Positions 7,379-14,939 of a stretch of DNA of 16,329 nt are shown in pieces. Source of the DNA: JBKQHQ01 sp052148715 (lineage in GTDB: Bacteria > Pseudomonadota > Alphaproteobacteria > Rhizobiales > Xanthobacteraceae); NCBI GenBank assembly GCA_052148715.1, contig JBKQHQ010000063.1, forward strand, positions 1 to 16,329, read 5' to 3'. Every line of letters starts with the position of its first letter. The first letter of the stretch is position 1. Below the pieces are notes generated by a model. It had not been told where the DNA came from. It did no database searches and saw only the letters and a list, made by a program, of their open reading frames with translations. The position numbers were made by a program, and so were the translations under genes.

Positions 7379-7570
7379 GTGTCTAACGCCGATCAATACC
7401 AAATCTATGCGACGAACTGCTCCGGATTGGCGGAAGGCGCCAGTTGCCAGCCTGATCGTACGCGCTTCTTGCGTATGGAGCAGTCCTGGCTCGCGCTTGC
7501 GGAAAACGAGAATTGGCTCGCCGGCTCCCGGGGGCCATCTGCGACCACCCCCGTGCAGGTGCCATCATGA
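7379..7570 (+). CDS. Small helical hypothetical protein
   Basis: A 63-residue protein from the GTG at 7379, which has AAGGGAGG four bases upstream; an ATG at 7325 is in frame but lacks this. The core Y-x3-A-x2-C-x2-LA-x14-M-x3-W-x3-AE is a pattern I know from abundant small Bradyrhizobium proteins of unknown function, and it recurs in the gene at 13083-13292. It is probably two amphipathic helices. Its TGA overlaps the ATG of the next gene (ATGA, 7567-7570), so the pair is translationally coupled. Its last 15 residues (RGPSATTPVQVPS end) look like a low-complexity tail. Confidence 0.75.
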   Translation: MSNADQYQIYATNCSGLAEGASCQPDRTRFLRMEQSWLALAENENWLAGSRGPSATTPVQVPS

Positions 7571-7788
7571 CGCGCGACTTGGTAAGATGGGGCGCCACGG
7601 AACATGTCTTTGCAATGGGACAGATGGTTCGGCTCACGGTGCATCTCAGCTATCGATCGATCGCCAAAGGGGTCTTCGAGGTGCGACATCAGCTTCCCGA
7701 ACGAGACGGCGAGTTGCAATATCGGCTCCGCAGCGCAGACGAACCGTATGACCGCGTGCTCAACGAGAGCGATCTCGAAGCGGCTTGA
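7567..7788 (+). CDS. Small conserved hypothetical protein
   Basis: A 73-residue soluble protein starting at the ATG that overlaps the preceding stop. The segment YRSIAKGVFEVRHQLPER, then DGELQYRLRSADEPYDRVLNESDL, resembles a small protein common in Bradyrhizobium (GQxVRL...G.YEVxxQLPExDGExQYRIKSxxEPHxRVVxESxL). It is a beta-rich, possibly SH3-like fold of unknown function. The ATGA overlap implies co-production with the gene at 7379. Confidence 0.75.
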   Translation: MTRDLVRWGATEHVFAMGQMVRLTVHLSYRSIAKGVFEVRHQLPERDGELQYRLRSADEPYDRVLNESDLEAA

Positions 7789-8318
7789 TGTTTGAAGCGC
7801 AGGCCACCTTCGTGGCGCGGCTGATATGGTTATGGCGCGCTGCGTTCTTTGCGTTTGGCAGCGCCTACGCTGAGACTGCGGAACGGAATCGCTCTTGCAG
7901 AGTTGCCATTTAGATCGAGCAGAACCGGGCGCGTTTCGGTCCGGCAGTTCGACTGGAAGGACCGTCGGCATCCCCACCACCGGCGGTCTTTCGCATCCGC
8001 TCAGGGGTCCTCAGGCCCGGACGCTCGTTAGACCGTTATCGTGCCGCTAACGCGAATTTTGTTCCCGTTTGGGCGGACTCCTCGGCCCCTCGTCACGCCC
8101 GGGGCGCAAGGGATATCAAGGGCGGAGCCCTTGGCTAGTTAGACGACGACCATGTGACCCAGCACCGAAGGACTGAACAGCTGTACCTGCCGATTCCAGC
8201 CCTGGGAACGAAATACCAGGCATCGAACTTAGCATCTAGCGTTTTGGTTACTTGAGCCGCTGACCTGATTTGCTGGATCGGGAGGCCCGGTTGTGCAGTA
8301 TATATTCGAGGGCCACCG
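7789..8318. other. Intergenic stretch with a hairpin and an EcfG-like box
   Basis: No convincing gene. A perfect 7-bp hairpin lies at 8117-8133 (CAAGGGC, loop GGA, GCCCTTG) without a T run. GGAAC-N16-AGTT at 7880-7904 on the plus strand resembles an EcfG promoter, but no gene follows within reach. Open frames here are shadows or random. Confidence 0.4.
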
Positions 8319-8570
8319 ATGATGACTGATATCGAGGATGCGCTGGAGTCTGCTCGGGCGAGAAGAGATAAGATGGAGCGGGAGCTTAAAAAATGTCCTG
8401 ATTTTCAACTCTATTTTCTGACAAGCTCCCTCGATGACCGAACGCGGATGGAGCAACTTCTGGATCAAAATCCAAGGTTCAGGCAGTGGCGCCTCCTGGG
8501 GCACCCATCGCCGGGGCCGTCGATGAAGCGGACCTATGTGAGCAATCGGCAATCAGCGTCGGTGCCGTGA
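8319..8570 (+). CDS. Small hypothetical protein
   Basis: An 83-residue protein with a charged helical start (MMTDIEDALESARARRDKME) followed by CPDFQLYFLTSSLDDRTRMEQLL and a Trp/Arg-rich end (RFRQWRLLGH). This matches a family I know from Bradyrhizobium (ALESARAxRxxMERxLxKCPDFQLYLLTxSxxDRxRMExLL), of unknown function. GAGGG six bases before the ATG supports the start. The N-terminal 30 residues are probably a coiled helix. It stands alone, with gaps of several hundred bases on both sides. Confidence 0.75.
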   Translation: MMTDIEDALESARARRDKMERELKKCPDFQLYFLTSSLDDRTRMEQLLDQNPRFRQWRLLGHPSPGPSMKRTYVSNRQSASVP

Positions 8571-8962
8571 GGATGAACACCTCCCAAGCCAGTCCACATT
8601 CGGCCCGGTGAGCGCCGGCAGCCATGCCGGCGGTGATGCGCTACAGGATTGAAGAAAACTAATCACTCATCATTGCCGCCGCCAACCATATCGGAAACGC
8701 GGCTCAGCTACATTCGAAACGCCCGGTGCGCCCGACTACATCTGCACGTTTAATCCGAATGATTTCGGCAAACTGGAACGGGTCGTGGCAAGCTCCATCA
8801 TCCGTTTTGCGTAACTTGGTCCGCTCAAGGATGTGCAAGGGACCGAGGTCCAACGAACAGCGACAGACGCCGGAAAACTGTTGGCTCGAAGCGGCGGTCT
8901 GCAGCGAACGCGTGACCTATCGTTAGGTCTATCGGTCTTTATAGGAAGGTTGCGCCGTCGGC
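8571..8962. other. Degenerate coding sequence, unidentified
   Basis: A plus-strand frame about 8654-8814 ends with FNPNDFGKLERVVASSIIRF and a stop, reading like a protein C-terminus, but it has no ATG and is preceded by a stop. I do not recognise it. Nothing else here is convincing. Confidence 0.3.
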
Positions 8963-9247
8963 TTACCAGCAACCAACGATGGGCACCGGCACCGGCAGGC
9001 AAGCATCGCCTTCATAGCCGTAGCCCGGACCATCATAGCCGCTGTTGTAGCTGTATCCAGACCCGTAGCCGCCGCGATAACCGACATGGCGATGACCCCC
9101 GGCTCCGCGCTGGCCGCCGGCATGAGCCCCCGCGCTGCGCACACCACCGTTCGAGTGGCCTCTGTTGGCAGCGAAAGCGTCAGTCGCAATGAAAGCACTG
9201 CCTAACGCCAGGGCAGCGGCGACCGCGATAGTTGCTTTACTAAGCAT
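8963..9247 (-). CDS. Small secreted Gly/Tyr-rich protein
   Basis: A 94-residue protein with a clear signal peptide: MLSKATIAVAAALALGSAF, with cleavage probable after AFA at residue 26. The mature part is Gly/His/Tyr-rich (GGYGSGYSYNSGYDGPGYGYEG, 59-80, shown only by key residues Y, G and S) and ends with a conserved-looking PVPIVGCW with Cys83 and Cys93, which could form a disulfide. It is exported to the periplasm or outside; the function is unknown. Start: the ATG at 9247 has AAGGAG upstream, whereas an in-frame ATG at 9301 would hide the signal peptide. Proteins of this kind are frequent in Bradyrhizobium. Confidence 0.8.
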   Translation of the reverse strand: MLSKATIAVAAALALGSAFIATDAFAANRGHSNGGVRSAGAHAGGQRGAGGHRHVGYRGGYGSGYSYNSGYDGPGYGYEGDACLPVPVPIVGCW

Positions 9248-9474
9248 GACTTTTGTCTCCTTGGATATTATGTGAAAGCGATGTGATATTCGTATCGTCA
9301 AGACTACAACGCCTCGGTGCCTGAATGTTTACCGGCTTCACCATCACGTTTCCGGCATGAACGGGCGCGGATGATGTGCTTGACGCGCGTAAAGCTTGTT
9401 CTGGCGCAGCAACTGCGGAACGCAGCGACGAGCCAGAGCACGACCACTAACGAGCCGATGCGTGCTCGGGTCGT

Positions 9475-9492
9475 GGTCAATTGTATACAGCG
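9475..9492 (+). promoter_or_regulatory. 18-bp repeated motif, site F
   Basis: GGTCAATTGTATACAGCG is the most divergent of the six copies: it departs from the consensus near the centre and at the last two bases. It points at the PBP gene 293 nt away, with a hairpin between. Confidence 0.35.
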
Positions 9493-9571
9493 CCAATAGG
9501 CAAGTGGTCGTAAGGTACGAGGGCTACCGCGCGCGCTCATCAGCTCCCCCAAACGTCAGCGTTCGGTGCGG

Positions 9572-9606
9572 GGATCCCGGAACGACATGGTCCGGGATCC
9601 TTATTT
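9572..9606 (+). terminator. Strong hairpin followed by TTATTT
   Basis: GGATCCCGGA (9572-9581) pairs perfectly with TCCGGGATCC (9591-9600), giving a 10-bp GC-rich stem with a 9-nt loop, followed by TTATTT. It looks like an intrinsic terminator on the plus strand, but no plus-strand gene ends before it. It could be a leader attenuator for the PBP gene or the end of a short RNA. Confidence 0.4.
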
Positions 9607-9785
9607 CCACATGCTCTTGATCTGGAAGCGCCCAATTGCGGATCGACGCTGCCACTACGTTGGGCTCGAAAGCGGAGTGACGACTCGTATCACGGCGCCA
9701 TATCGGACCAGAAATGGAACTAGTCGCCGCGGCGCGATTTGATACATCACTTCGTACAACAAGATATATGCCAGGGGTCTGATCG

Positions 9786-12566
9786 ATGAGCGCGATTCTC
9801 GTCAAAATCTTTGCCACGGCCCTCGCGTTTAGTCAGGTCACGACCCGGCCGGATGCGATCAAGGCCCAGTTCGATCCGGCGCATGACCAGGCCGAGGTTA
9901 CGCAGCTTTTGCGTCACGGGTGCCTGCAGATGCGCAAGGCCTTCGATGTCGAGAACATCAATCTCGACGATCTGATCGCGACCGCGATGGATGATTCCAA
10001 ACCGGCCGCGGGTGAGATGGAGGTCAAAGCCCTGCGCGGCCTCAATCTCAACGATCTGGTCACGACCTACCGCGAGTTTTGCAAAGGCGAAACAGTCGCC
10101 AATTCCCCGGTGTCGATCAACGAAGTGATCGGCTTCTACAATCGAGCGGCGGTCGATCTTCCCGACCACATGATCCTCAAGGGTCTAAAGCTTCCGGGCG
10201 TCAGCGTGATGCTCGATCGCCGGGGAGGGCGCTTTACCGAGATTTATGAGGGCGACCGTCGCCGTACCTGGGTGCCCCTGAGCGACGTTTCGGAGGGCGT
10301 GCAGAGGGCATTCGTGGCGGCAGAGGACAAGCGCTTCTTTGACCATCACGGCATCGACGAGCGGGGGCTGATCCGAGCCTTCGTTGGCAACTTGACCCAG
10401 CCGGGCCGTCCGCAAGGCGGATCGACTATTACGCAACAGGTGGCGAAGAACCTGCTGGTCGGTGACGACGTGACCTATGAGCGCAAGATCCGCGAGATGA
10501 TCGTGGCGTCGCGGCTCGAGCAATCGCTCACCAAAGGCGAGATTCTCGGGCTTTACCTCAACTCGGTCTATCTCGGCCGCAACTCCTGGGGCATCGAGAT
10601 GGCGGCGCGCAGCTATTTCGGCAAGAAGGCCAAGGATCTCACGCTCGGCGAGGGCGCCCTGCTCGCGGGTCTGACCAAGGGGCCGAACTACTTCGGTCCG
10701 GACCGCAGCGCTGAGCGGGCGCGGGAGCGTCGCGCCTATGTGCTAAACCGAATGCGGGAAGACGGGGTGATCGACGCCGAGCAGATGAAGCAGGCGTTGA
10801 GCGCGCCTCCGAGCATCGCGGCTTTCGAGCGCCCGCGGCGGGATTCCGGGCTCTATTTCGTCGATCAGCTCGGTCGCGAGGCCAAGGCCTTGGCGGGAAT
10901 CGATAGCCTGACAGCAAGCTCCTATACGGTCCGCTCGACCATCGATCAGGCGCTGCAGCGCGCCACAGAAACGGCGCTGCAGGAGGGCTTGGCACGCTAC
11001 GAAATGAACAACGACCGCGTGGATTTCCAAGGGCCGGAAGCGAATTTGGCCGATGCCGTCCGCCGCCTTCAGTCCGACCCTAAAGCTCTTCCGAGCGGCG
11101 TGCCGGTCTGGCAACTGGCGCTGCAAGGCGCGCGTCTGCCGCTCTATGACGTGCACTGGACCCCGGCCGTAGTGGTGGACCAAGCAAGTGGCAAGAAGGG
11201 TAGCGATGGCTTCCGGGTCGGGCTTGCGGACGGGCGTATTCTCCCGCTCGGGGGCTCCTCGGCATCCATCCGGAGCAGACTAAAGCCATTCGACGTGGTC
11301 TATGTGCGGGTGCCGGAGGCAAAGTCGGGCGAGCGCGTGGAAATCCGCGTTCGCCCGATGGTGCAGGGCGCCGCGGTGATTCTGGAAAACAAGACGGGGC
11401 GCGTTTTGGCGATGGCCGGCGGCTTTTCCTATCCGCTGAGTCAGCTCAACCGCGCCAGCCAGGCGCAGCGCCAGCCCGGCTCGGCGATCAAGCCGCTTAC
11501 CTATCTGGCGGCCCTGCAGAGCGGATTGCAGCCCAATACGCTCGTGCCGGACTCGTCGATCACGCTGCCGCCGATCGGCGGGACCGCCAACGCGCGTGAG
11601 GAGGACTATTGGTCCCCTAAGAACTACGGCGGGGGAGAGTCGGGAATAACGACTTTGCGACACGGGCTCGAGAACTCGAAGAATCTGGTGACCGCGCATC
11701 TGCTGGAGGGCATCGCGGCTACTCCCGAGGCGAGTCTTGACCGCGTGTGTGAGCTCGCCGTGGAAGTCCGGGTCTACTCCCAATGCGAGCGCTATTATCC
11801 ATTCGTTCTCGGCGCCCAGCCGGTACGCCCGATTGACCTTGCGCTGTTCTATGCAACGATCGCCAACGAGGGTGCGCGGCCGGCGACTTACCTGCTCGAG
11901 TCGGTCGAGCAAAACGGCAGCGTGATCTACAAGCACGAAGCGAAGGCTCCGGTCCAGCTCGGGTCCGCGGATCGGGTTTCCTTCTACCAGCTCAAGACCA
12001 TGCTCCAGGGCGTCGTCGAGCGGGGGACCGCCCGCGCCGCGAGTTCACTTTCACCGTATGTGGGGGGTAAGACCGGCACCTCGGAAGACGAAAACGACAC
12101 CTGGTTCGCCGGCTTCACGAACGACATTACGATCGTCGTATGGGTCGGATACGACAATGCGGACGGAAAGCGCAGGACGCTGGGCGGCGGCAATACCGGC
12201 GCCGGGGTCGCGTTGCCGATATTCCAATCGATCATCGAGGCTGCGTGGAGGTCCGGCGTGCCGAAGGTGCCGCTCGATCCACCTTCTCCGGAAGCACGGC
12301 GTCAGCTCGCGTCCGTGCCGATCGATCTGGGAAGCGGCGAGAACCAATCATCGCGCCACAAAGGAGCTTTCGTCGAGTATCTACGGCTGGACGAACGCGG
12401 AAAGATCAAAGAATCCCGCTTCCGGTTGGTGCCCCGTCCGCTGTTGGTCGTGCGCCCACCCAACGATAACCTCCAAGCCCAGACGGTGTGGCCGTTCGAT
12501 AACTTCCAGCGATCCACATCTGGATGGGCCGGAGATTCCGGAAATTCTTCAGGATGGCGGTGGTAA
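9786..12566 (+). CDS. Bifunctional class A penicillin-binding protein
   Basis: A 926-residue peptidoglycan synthase that polymerises lipid II and cross-links stem peptides in the periplasm. The N-terminus has a short hydrophobic export signal or anchor (ILVKIFATALAF). About 110 residues of unassigned sequence follow before the GT51 glycosyltransferase (about 135-350), with catalytic Glu180 in AAEDKRFF, the QGGSTITQQVAKNL motif (210-223) and RKIREMIVASRLEQSLTKGEIL. The transpeptidase (about 525-820) has SxxK as Ser566-Ala-Ile-Lys569, SxN as Ser631-Lys-Asn633, and KTG at 762-764. All catalytic motifs are intact. The linker 380-525 holds an OB-like segment. Start: ATG at 9786 with AGGGG eight bases upstream. 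The C-terminal 80 residues are a polar tail rich in Gly, Ser and Trp. It is monocistronic here. The PBP1A/1C subclass is uncertain. Confidence 0.95.
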   Translation: MSAILVKIFATALAFSQVTTRPDAIKAQFDPAHDQAEVTQLLRHGCLQMRKAFDVENINLDDLIATAMDDSKPAAGEMEVKALRGLNLNDLVTTYREFCKGETVANSPVSINEVIGFYNRAAVDLPDHMILKGLKLPGVSVMLDRRGGRFTEIYEGDRRRTWVPLSDVSEGVQRAFVAAEDKRFFDHHGIDERGLIRAFVGNLTQPGRPQGGSTITQQVAKNLLVGDDVTYERKIREMIVASRLEQSLTKGEILGLYLNSVYLGRNSWGIEMAARSYFGKKAKDLTLGEGALLAGLTKGPNYFGPDRSAERARERRAYVLNRMREDGVIDAEQMKQALSAPPSIAAFERPRRDSGLYFVDQLGREAKALAGIDSLTASSYTVRSTIDQALQRATETALQEGLARYEMNNDRVDFQGPEANLADAVRRLQSDPKALPSGVPVWQLALQGARLPLYDVHWTPAVVVDQASGKKGSDGFRVGLADGRILPLGGSSASIRSRLKPFDVVYVRVPEAKSGERVEIRVRPMVQGAAVILENKTGRVLAMAGGFSYPLSQLNRASQAQRQPGSAIKPLTYLAALQSGLQPNTLVPDSSITLPPIGGTANAREEDYWSPKNYGGGESGITTLRHGLENSKNLVTAHLLEGIAATPEASLDRVCELAVEVRVYSQCERYYPFVLGAQPVRPIDLALFYATIANEGARPATYLLESVEQNGSVIYKHEAKAPVQLGSADRVSFYQLKTMLQGVVERGTARAASSLSPYVGGKTGTSEDENDTWFAGFTNDITIVVWVGYDNADGKRRTLGGGNTGAGVALPIFQSIIEAAWRSGVPKVPLDPPSPEARRQLASVPIDLGSGENQSSRHKGAFVEYLRLDERGKIKESRFRLVPRPLLVVRPPNDNLQAQTVWPFDNFQRSTSGWAGDSGNSSGWRW

Positions 12567-12726
12567 CAGGAAACAAAGCTGAGTGTGCGCCCGCGGGCGG
12601 AATGAAGCTGCTCAATATCGCTCAGTGAATGCAAAAACCCACCAAGTGCATCACCCTCTCGGCGGGCTCTGGGGCGCATCCATGGTGGGGAGTGGCCGAC
12701 CGATGCAGTGGGGAACGAGGTCAGTG

Positions 12727-12744
12727 GAGCAATATTATACAGAC
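12727..12744 (+). promoter_or_regulatory. 18-bp repeated motif, site C
   Basis: GAGCAATATTATACAGAC matches site A at every position except the second and third. It lies 34 nt before the ATG of the CxxC mini-protein and points at it, the shortest distance of the six. Confidence 0.5.
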
Positions 12745-12778
12745 GACGTCCGCCAATCGGGGCGAAAGGGAAGGCTTT

Positions 12779-12949
12779 ATGCTATTCCGCGATTCGACCC
12801 ACGATGTTTGCCCCGCTTGTCTGCGGGCAACGACCCTCACCGTAATCGAGCCGCATCCGACACGCGCGGGGTTGGAGATTCACACGTTCAATTGCGATGA
12901 ATGCGGCCCGACCAAATCCAGAGTCGTTGAAGTGCAGCTGGTCGGATGA
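12779..12949 (+). CDS. CxxC/CxxC mini-protein
   Basis: A 56-residue protein with two CxxC knuckles, Cys11-Pro-Ala-Cys14 and Cys39-Asp-Glu-Cys42, spaced as in zinc ribbons, and HTFNCDECG typical of a second knuckle. Probably a zinc-stabilised fold; the partner is unknown. The ATG at 12779 has AAGGGAAGG just upstream. An earlier in-frame ATG at 12629 would place the repeated motif inside the gene and has a poor N-terminus. Similar proteins are scattered in rhizobia. It stands alone downstream of the PBP gene, behind motif site C. Confidence 0.75.
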   Translation: MLFRDSTHDVCPACLRATTLTVIEPHPTRAGLEIHTFNCDECGPTKSRVVEVQLVG

Positions 12950-13082
12950 GCCGGCGGGGCCCTTACGATTCAGCCTCAGTGGGGTCTCAATCCCAACCGT
13001 GGGTACTCGGCGACTTTTTTCTTTGCTCGGCTACCCGGAAGGCGCGCGGAGGTGAAGCAATGAACCCCGCCTCCCAACGACT

Positions 13083-13292
13083 CTAGCGATGGAGCCAGGG
13101 CTGAGGGCGTTTGCGGTGGTGATGCAAGATCGCCGCGTGTGCTGCGACGGTCTCACTCTCCATCATCTCGGCACACTGCACCCACCGCTCCGCCATGCCT
13201 TGCCAAATCTCTTGATCCGATGACGTTCGCGCCTGCTTGGCCATATTGCGACAATCGCCGGCGTGCCTTCGAAACTCGTTCAATAGATCCAT
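13083..13292 (-). CDS. Small helical hypothetical protein
   Basis: A 69-residue protein, probably two helices, with the pattern A-x2-C-x2-MA-x14-M-x3-W-x3-AE shared exactly in spacing with the gene at 7379. Families of this form (MDLLxEFxRHAxECxxMA...MAERWxxCAE) are abundant in Bradyrhizobium without known function. The C-terminus is His-rich (HAAILHHHRK). AGGAAGG lies before the ATG. The function is unknown; regulatory or structural roles have not been shown to my knowledge. Confidence 0.78.
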   Translation of the reverse strand: MDLLNEFRRHAGDCRNMAKQARTSSDQEIWQGMAERWVQCAEMMESETVAAHAAILHHHRKRPQPWLHR

Positions 13293-13483
13293 GATCGCGC
13301 CTTCCTGGCGGACACCACGATTTCCCCGGACGGATATTCTTTTAATTTCCAGTCTCGGGGTTGGTTCCTACGCCCGAGGCAGGGCCTAGAAATAAAAGCG
13401 GCTCCGGCTGCTGGGGAAGGCGCGGTAGAAAGAGTCCCCAACGGTCGGGACCATGGGTCGTAAACACGTGGGGCGCCGGCTGT

Positions 13484-13750
13484 CTAGCGGGATGCGGCGC
13501 GGGCGATCGTTCCCGTCACCGTGGAGACTTCAGGAGGCTCGGACCGGTAATGCCAGGCCCTGCTGGCAGGCTGTTCGTCCAGAAGCGCGCGATCAATGGC
13601 CTCGATGGCCACCTGGACAGCCACAAACTTGTCCCTGCTGTCTGTGTGGCCGCGCTCGAAAGGTTTGGCCAGTGCCTCAGCCAGCTCGCGACGATCGGCA
13701 ACGAGCTTCTCCCTTGCCGCAGAGAGTTGTTTCAGGTGCTCCTCAGCCAT
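13484..13750 (-). CDS. Small coiled-coil hypothetical protein
   Basis: An 88-residue protein whose first 60 residues are a charged helix, MAEEHLKQLSAAREKLVADR onward, with ERGHTDSRDKFVAVQVAIEAIDRAL. This resembles small rhizobial proteins with the pattern LKQLxxAREKLVADRRxLxEALAKPxERGHT. The ATG at 13750 fits the family start; a TTG seven codons upstream keeps the frame open but is less likely. The C-terminal tail is polar and variable. The function is unknown. Confidence 0.72.
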   Translation of the reverse strand: MAEEHLKQLSAAREKLVADRRELAEALAKPFERGHTDSRDKFVAVQVAIEAIDRALLDEQPASRAWHYRSEPPEVSTVTGTIARAASR

Positions 13751-13827
13751 TTTCTCGTCTCGCCGGCCCAAAATACAAATCAGCGAACGCGGTGCCGGAC
13801 AGCGACGCGGCGGGGGCCTCAGGGACC

Positions 13828-14301
13828 TTAGTAGCCCCGCACCGATCGCTGCTGTGCTGGCAAATGCCTACGTAGCCGGTGTGCCCGCGAGAGCTTGGAC
13901 GGTCTCGTGCGGTGTCTGGCGCTACTCGAAGCGATTGATAGGCCCATTGTCTCGCGTTCGATCGTTACGGACGCAAGCCCGAATATGCCCAGTGCTTGAG
14001 CCGCGGCCGGCGTTAGGTCGATGATGCGGCCGCGCACGAACGGTCCCCGATCGTTGATGGTCACGACGACCGAGCGCCCATTTTTGTGATTGATGACGCG
14101 GACCTTCGATCCGAACGGAAGCGAGCGATGGGCCGCGGTCAAAGCACCCGGGTTCAAATTGACACCGCTTGCGGTTTTGGATCCGCTATCTGTGGAATAC
14201 ACCGAGGCGATGCCACTCTGAGCATTGGCGAACGCGACGCTGACAATTGTCAGTTGCAGAGTGATGAAAAGAAAAAGGGTTAGCGCTAGTTTACAAATCA
14301 T
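13828..14301 (-). CDS. RlpA-like DPBB protein
   Basis: A 157-residue exported protein from the ATG at 14301. The signal peptide is MICKLALTLFLFITLQLTIV with cleavage near AFA at residue 25. The double-psi beta-barrel runs from GIASVYSTDSGSKTASG (30-46) through LTAAHRSLPFGSKVRVIN (54-71) and NGRSVVVTINDRGPFVRGRI (74-93) to IDLTPAAAQALGI. These are the hallmark residues of RlpA, a septal or denuded-glycan lytic transglycosylase in some species. Here there is no SPOR domain and no lipobox, so septal targeting is not evident. Start: an upstream ATG at 14385 has AGG and good spacing and would add a 28-residue basic extension (MFILSLAFKKQWLRRLQ); the signal peptide favours 14301. Confidence 0.85.
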   Translation of the reverse strand: MICKLALTLFLFITLQLTIVSVAFANAQSGIASVYSTDSGSKTASGVNLNPGALTAAHRSLPFGSKVRVINHKNGRSVVVTINDRGPFVRGRIIDLTPAAAQALGIFGLASVTIERETMGLSIASSSARHRTRPSKLSRAHRLRRHLPAQQRSVRGY

Positions 14302-14423
14302 CGTCCGGGTTTTCGATAGGCCGTCGTGGTTAGCTTGAAGCCGACGAAGCCATTGTTTTTTAAACGCAAGTGATAGGATAAACATCTTTGACCTATTTCC
14401 AAGCATTGTGCCACTGATATGTT

Positions 14424-14448
14424 AACTACGCGGAGTCCGATGCGTTCC
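14424..14448 (-). promoter_or_regulatory. EcfG-like promoter (GGAAC-N16-AGTT)
   Basis: On the minus strand GGAAC (14448-14444) is followed after 16 nt by AGTT (14427-14424), one base off the EcfG -10. It faces the RlpA-like gene. A transcript start near 14417 would give a 32-nt leader to the ATG at 14385 and 116 nt to that at 14301. Confidence 0.3.
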
Positions 14449-14598
14449 GCACTCCGCCATCGTCGTGAACGAGTGGGTCAAAGCCTGCATGACCGAGATT
14501 CGTTAAACGGCGTACTGATCCGCCTGGTTTCCGAGACCTAATGGCAAAATCATCGCAGGTTCAGCGGATGCGATTTAATTCGCATTTCCGATAACAAC

Positions 14599-14616
14599 GG
14601 TCAATTTTATACAGAC
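14599..14616 (+). promoter_or_regulatory. 18-bp repeated motif, site D
   Basis: GGTCAATTTTATACAGAC differs from site A at one position. It lies 239 nt before the 27-residue gene and 118 nt before its EcfG-type promoter, pointing toward both. Confidence 0.5.
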
Positions 14617-14733
14617 TCCTAACCTCATAGACGAGCGACAGCAACGATTGCATTCGCACTGACCTATGTCTGGCAAATGGACTCAAATGCCGCTCATAAT
14701 AAAGTAGCGCGCAGGCTAACATTAACAATATTT

Positions 14734-14758
14734 GGAACACTTTTGCCTGGCGGACGTT
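14734..14758 (+). promoter_or_regulatory. Perfect EcfG-type promoter (GGAAC-N16-CGTT)
   Basis: GGAAC (14734-14738), a 16-nt spacer and CGTT (14755-14758) match the general-stress-response sigma consensus exactly. A start near 14765 would give a leader of about 90 nt to the 27-residue gene at 14856. This is the best promoter-gene pair in the window. Confidence 0.6.
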
Positions 14759-14855
14759 GAGATATACGAAGTCCGTCGCGCCGTAGAGACAATCGTGCAG
14801 TAACCTAACACAAGCGCAACTGGCGGACGCGTGAATTCCTGAACGGAGGTTTCCT

Positions 14856-14939
14856 ATGGAGATGATCCTGATTATCGTCGTACTCGTGCTGCTGTTCGGT
14901 GGCGGAGGGTACTGGGGTCGCGGTCGCGGCTACTGGTGA
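14856..14939 (+). CDS. 27-residue hydrophobic peptide
   Basis: A tiny protein: MEMILIIVVLVLLFGGGGYW followed by GRGRGYW and a stop. The hydrophobic helix and GGGGYxG turn match the first half of the DUF3309-like small membrane proteins of rhizobia, of which 440-604 is a full example here; this one stops before the second helix. GGAGG lies seven bases before the ATG, and a perfect EcfG-type promoter is upstream. It is short but well supported, and should sit in the inner membrane. A nonsense truncation of a longer ancestor is possible. Confidence 0.65.
   Translation: MEMILIIVVLVLLFGGGGYWGRGRGYW

Larger units (their letters stand above)
9248..9785. other. Intergenic region with a motif site and hairpin
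   Basis: Between the secreted protein and the PBP gene I see site F of the 18-bp motif (9475-9492) and a strong hairpin (9572-9600). A minus-strand frame beginning at a TTG near 9477 reads RIGSLVVVLWLVAAF, resembling the single membrane segment of a small rhizobial protein, but the rest is unlike a gene, so it may be a decayed one. Confidence 0.4.
14302..14855. other. Regulatory region, no gene seen
   Basis: Between the divergent RlpA-like gene and the 27-residue gene are an EcfG-like box facing RlpA (14424-14448), motif site D (14599-14616) and a perfect EcfG-type promoter (14734-14758). The sequence is AT-richer than its neighbours. No open frame looks real. Confidence 0.5.

Noticed and set aside
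7880..7904. GGAAC-N16-AGTT on the plus strand as a promoter
   Set aside because: No gene follows within a reasonable distance; with one mismatch allowed such boxes arise by chance at this density.
8296..8311. GTGCAGTATATATTC as another motif copy
   Set aside because: It needs a one-base gap and breaks the invariant core.
9524..9817. 97-codon minus-strand frame with FEPNVVAASIRNWALPD
   Set aside because: Overlaps the PBP start, has no ribosome site, and no family is recognisable.
12588..12599. Palindrome CGCCCGCGGGCG after the PBP gene as a terminator
   Set aside because: A perfect palindrome with no loop and no T run; it is expected in GC-rich DNA.
12988..13025. Terminator after the CxxC gene (T run at 13014-13020)
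   Set aside because: No stable GC-rich stem directly precedes the T run.
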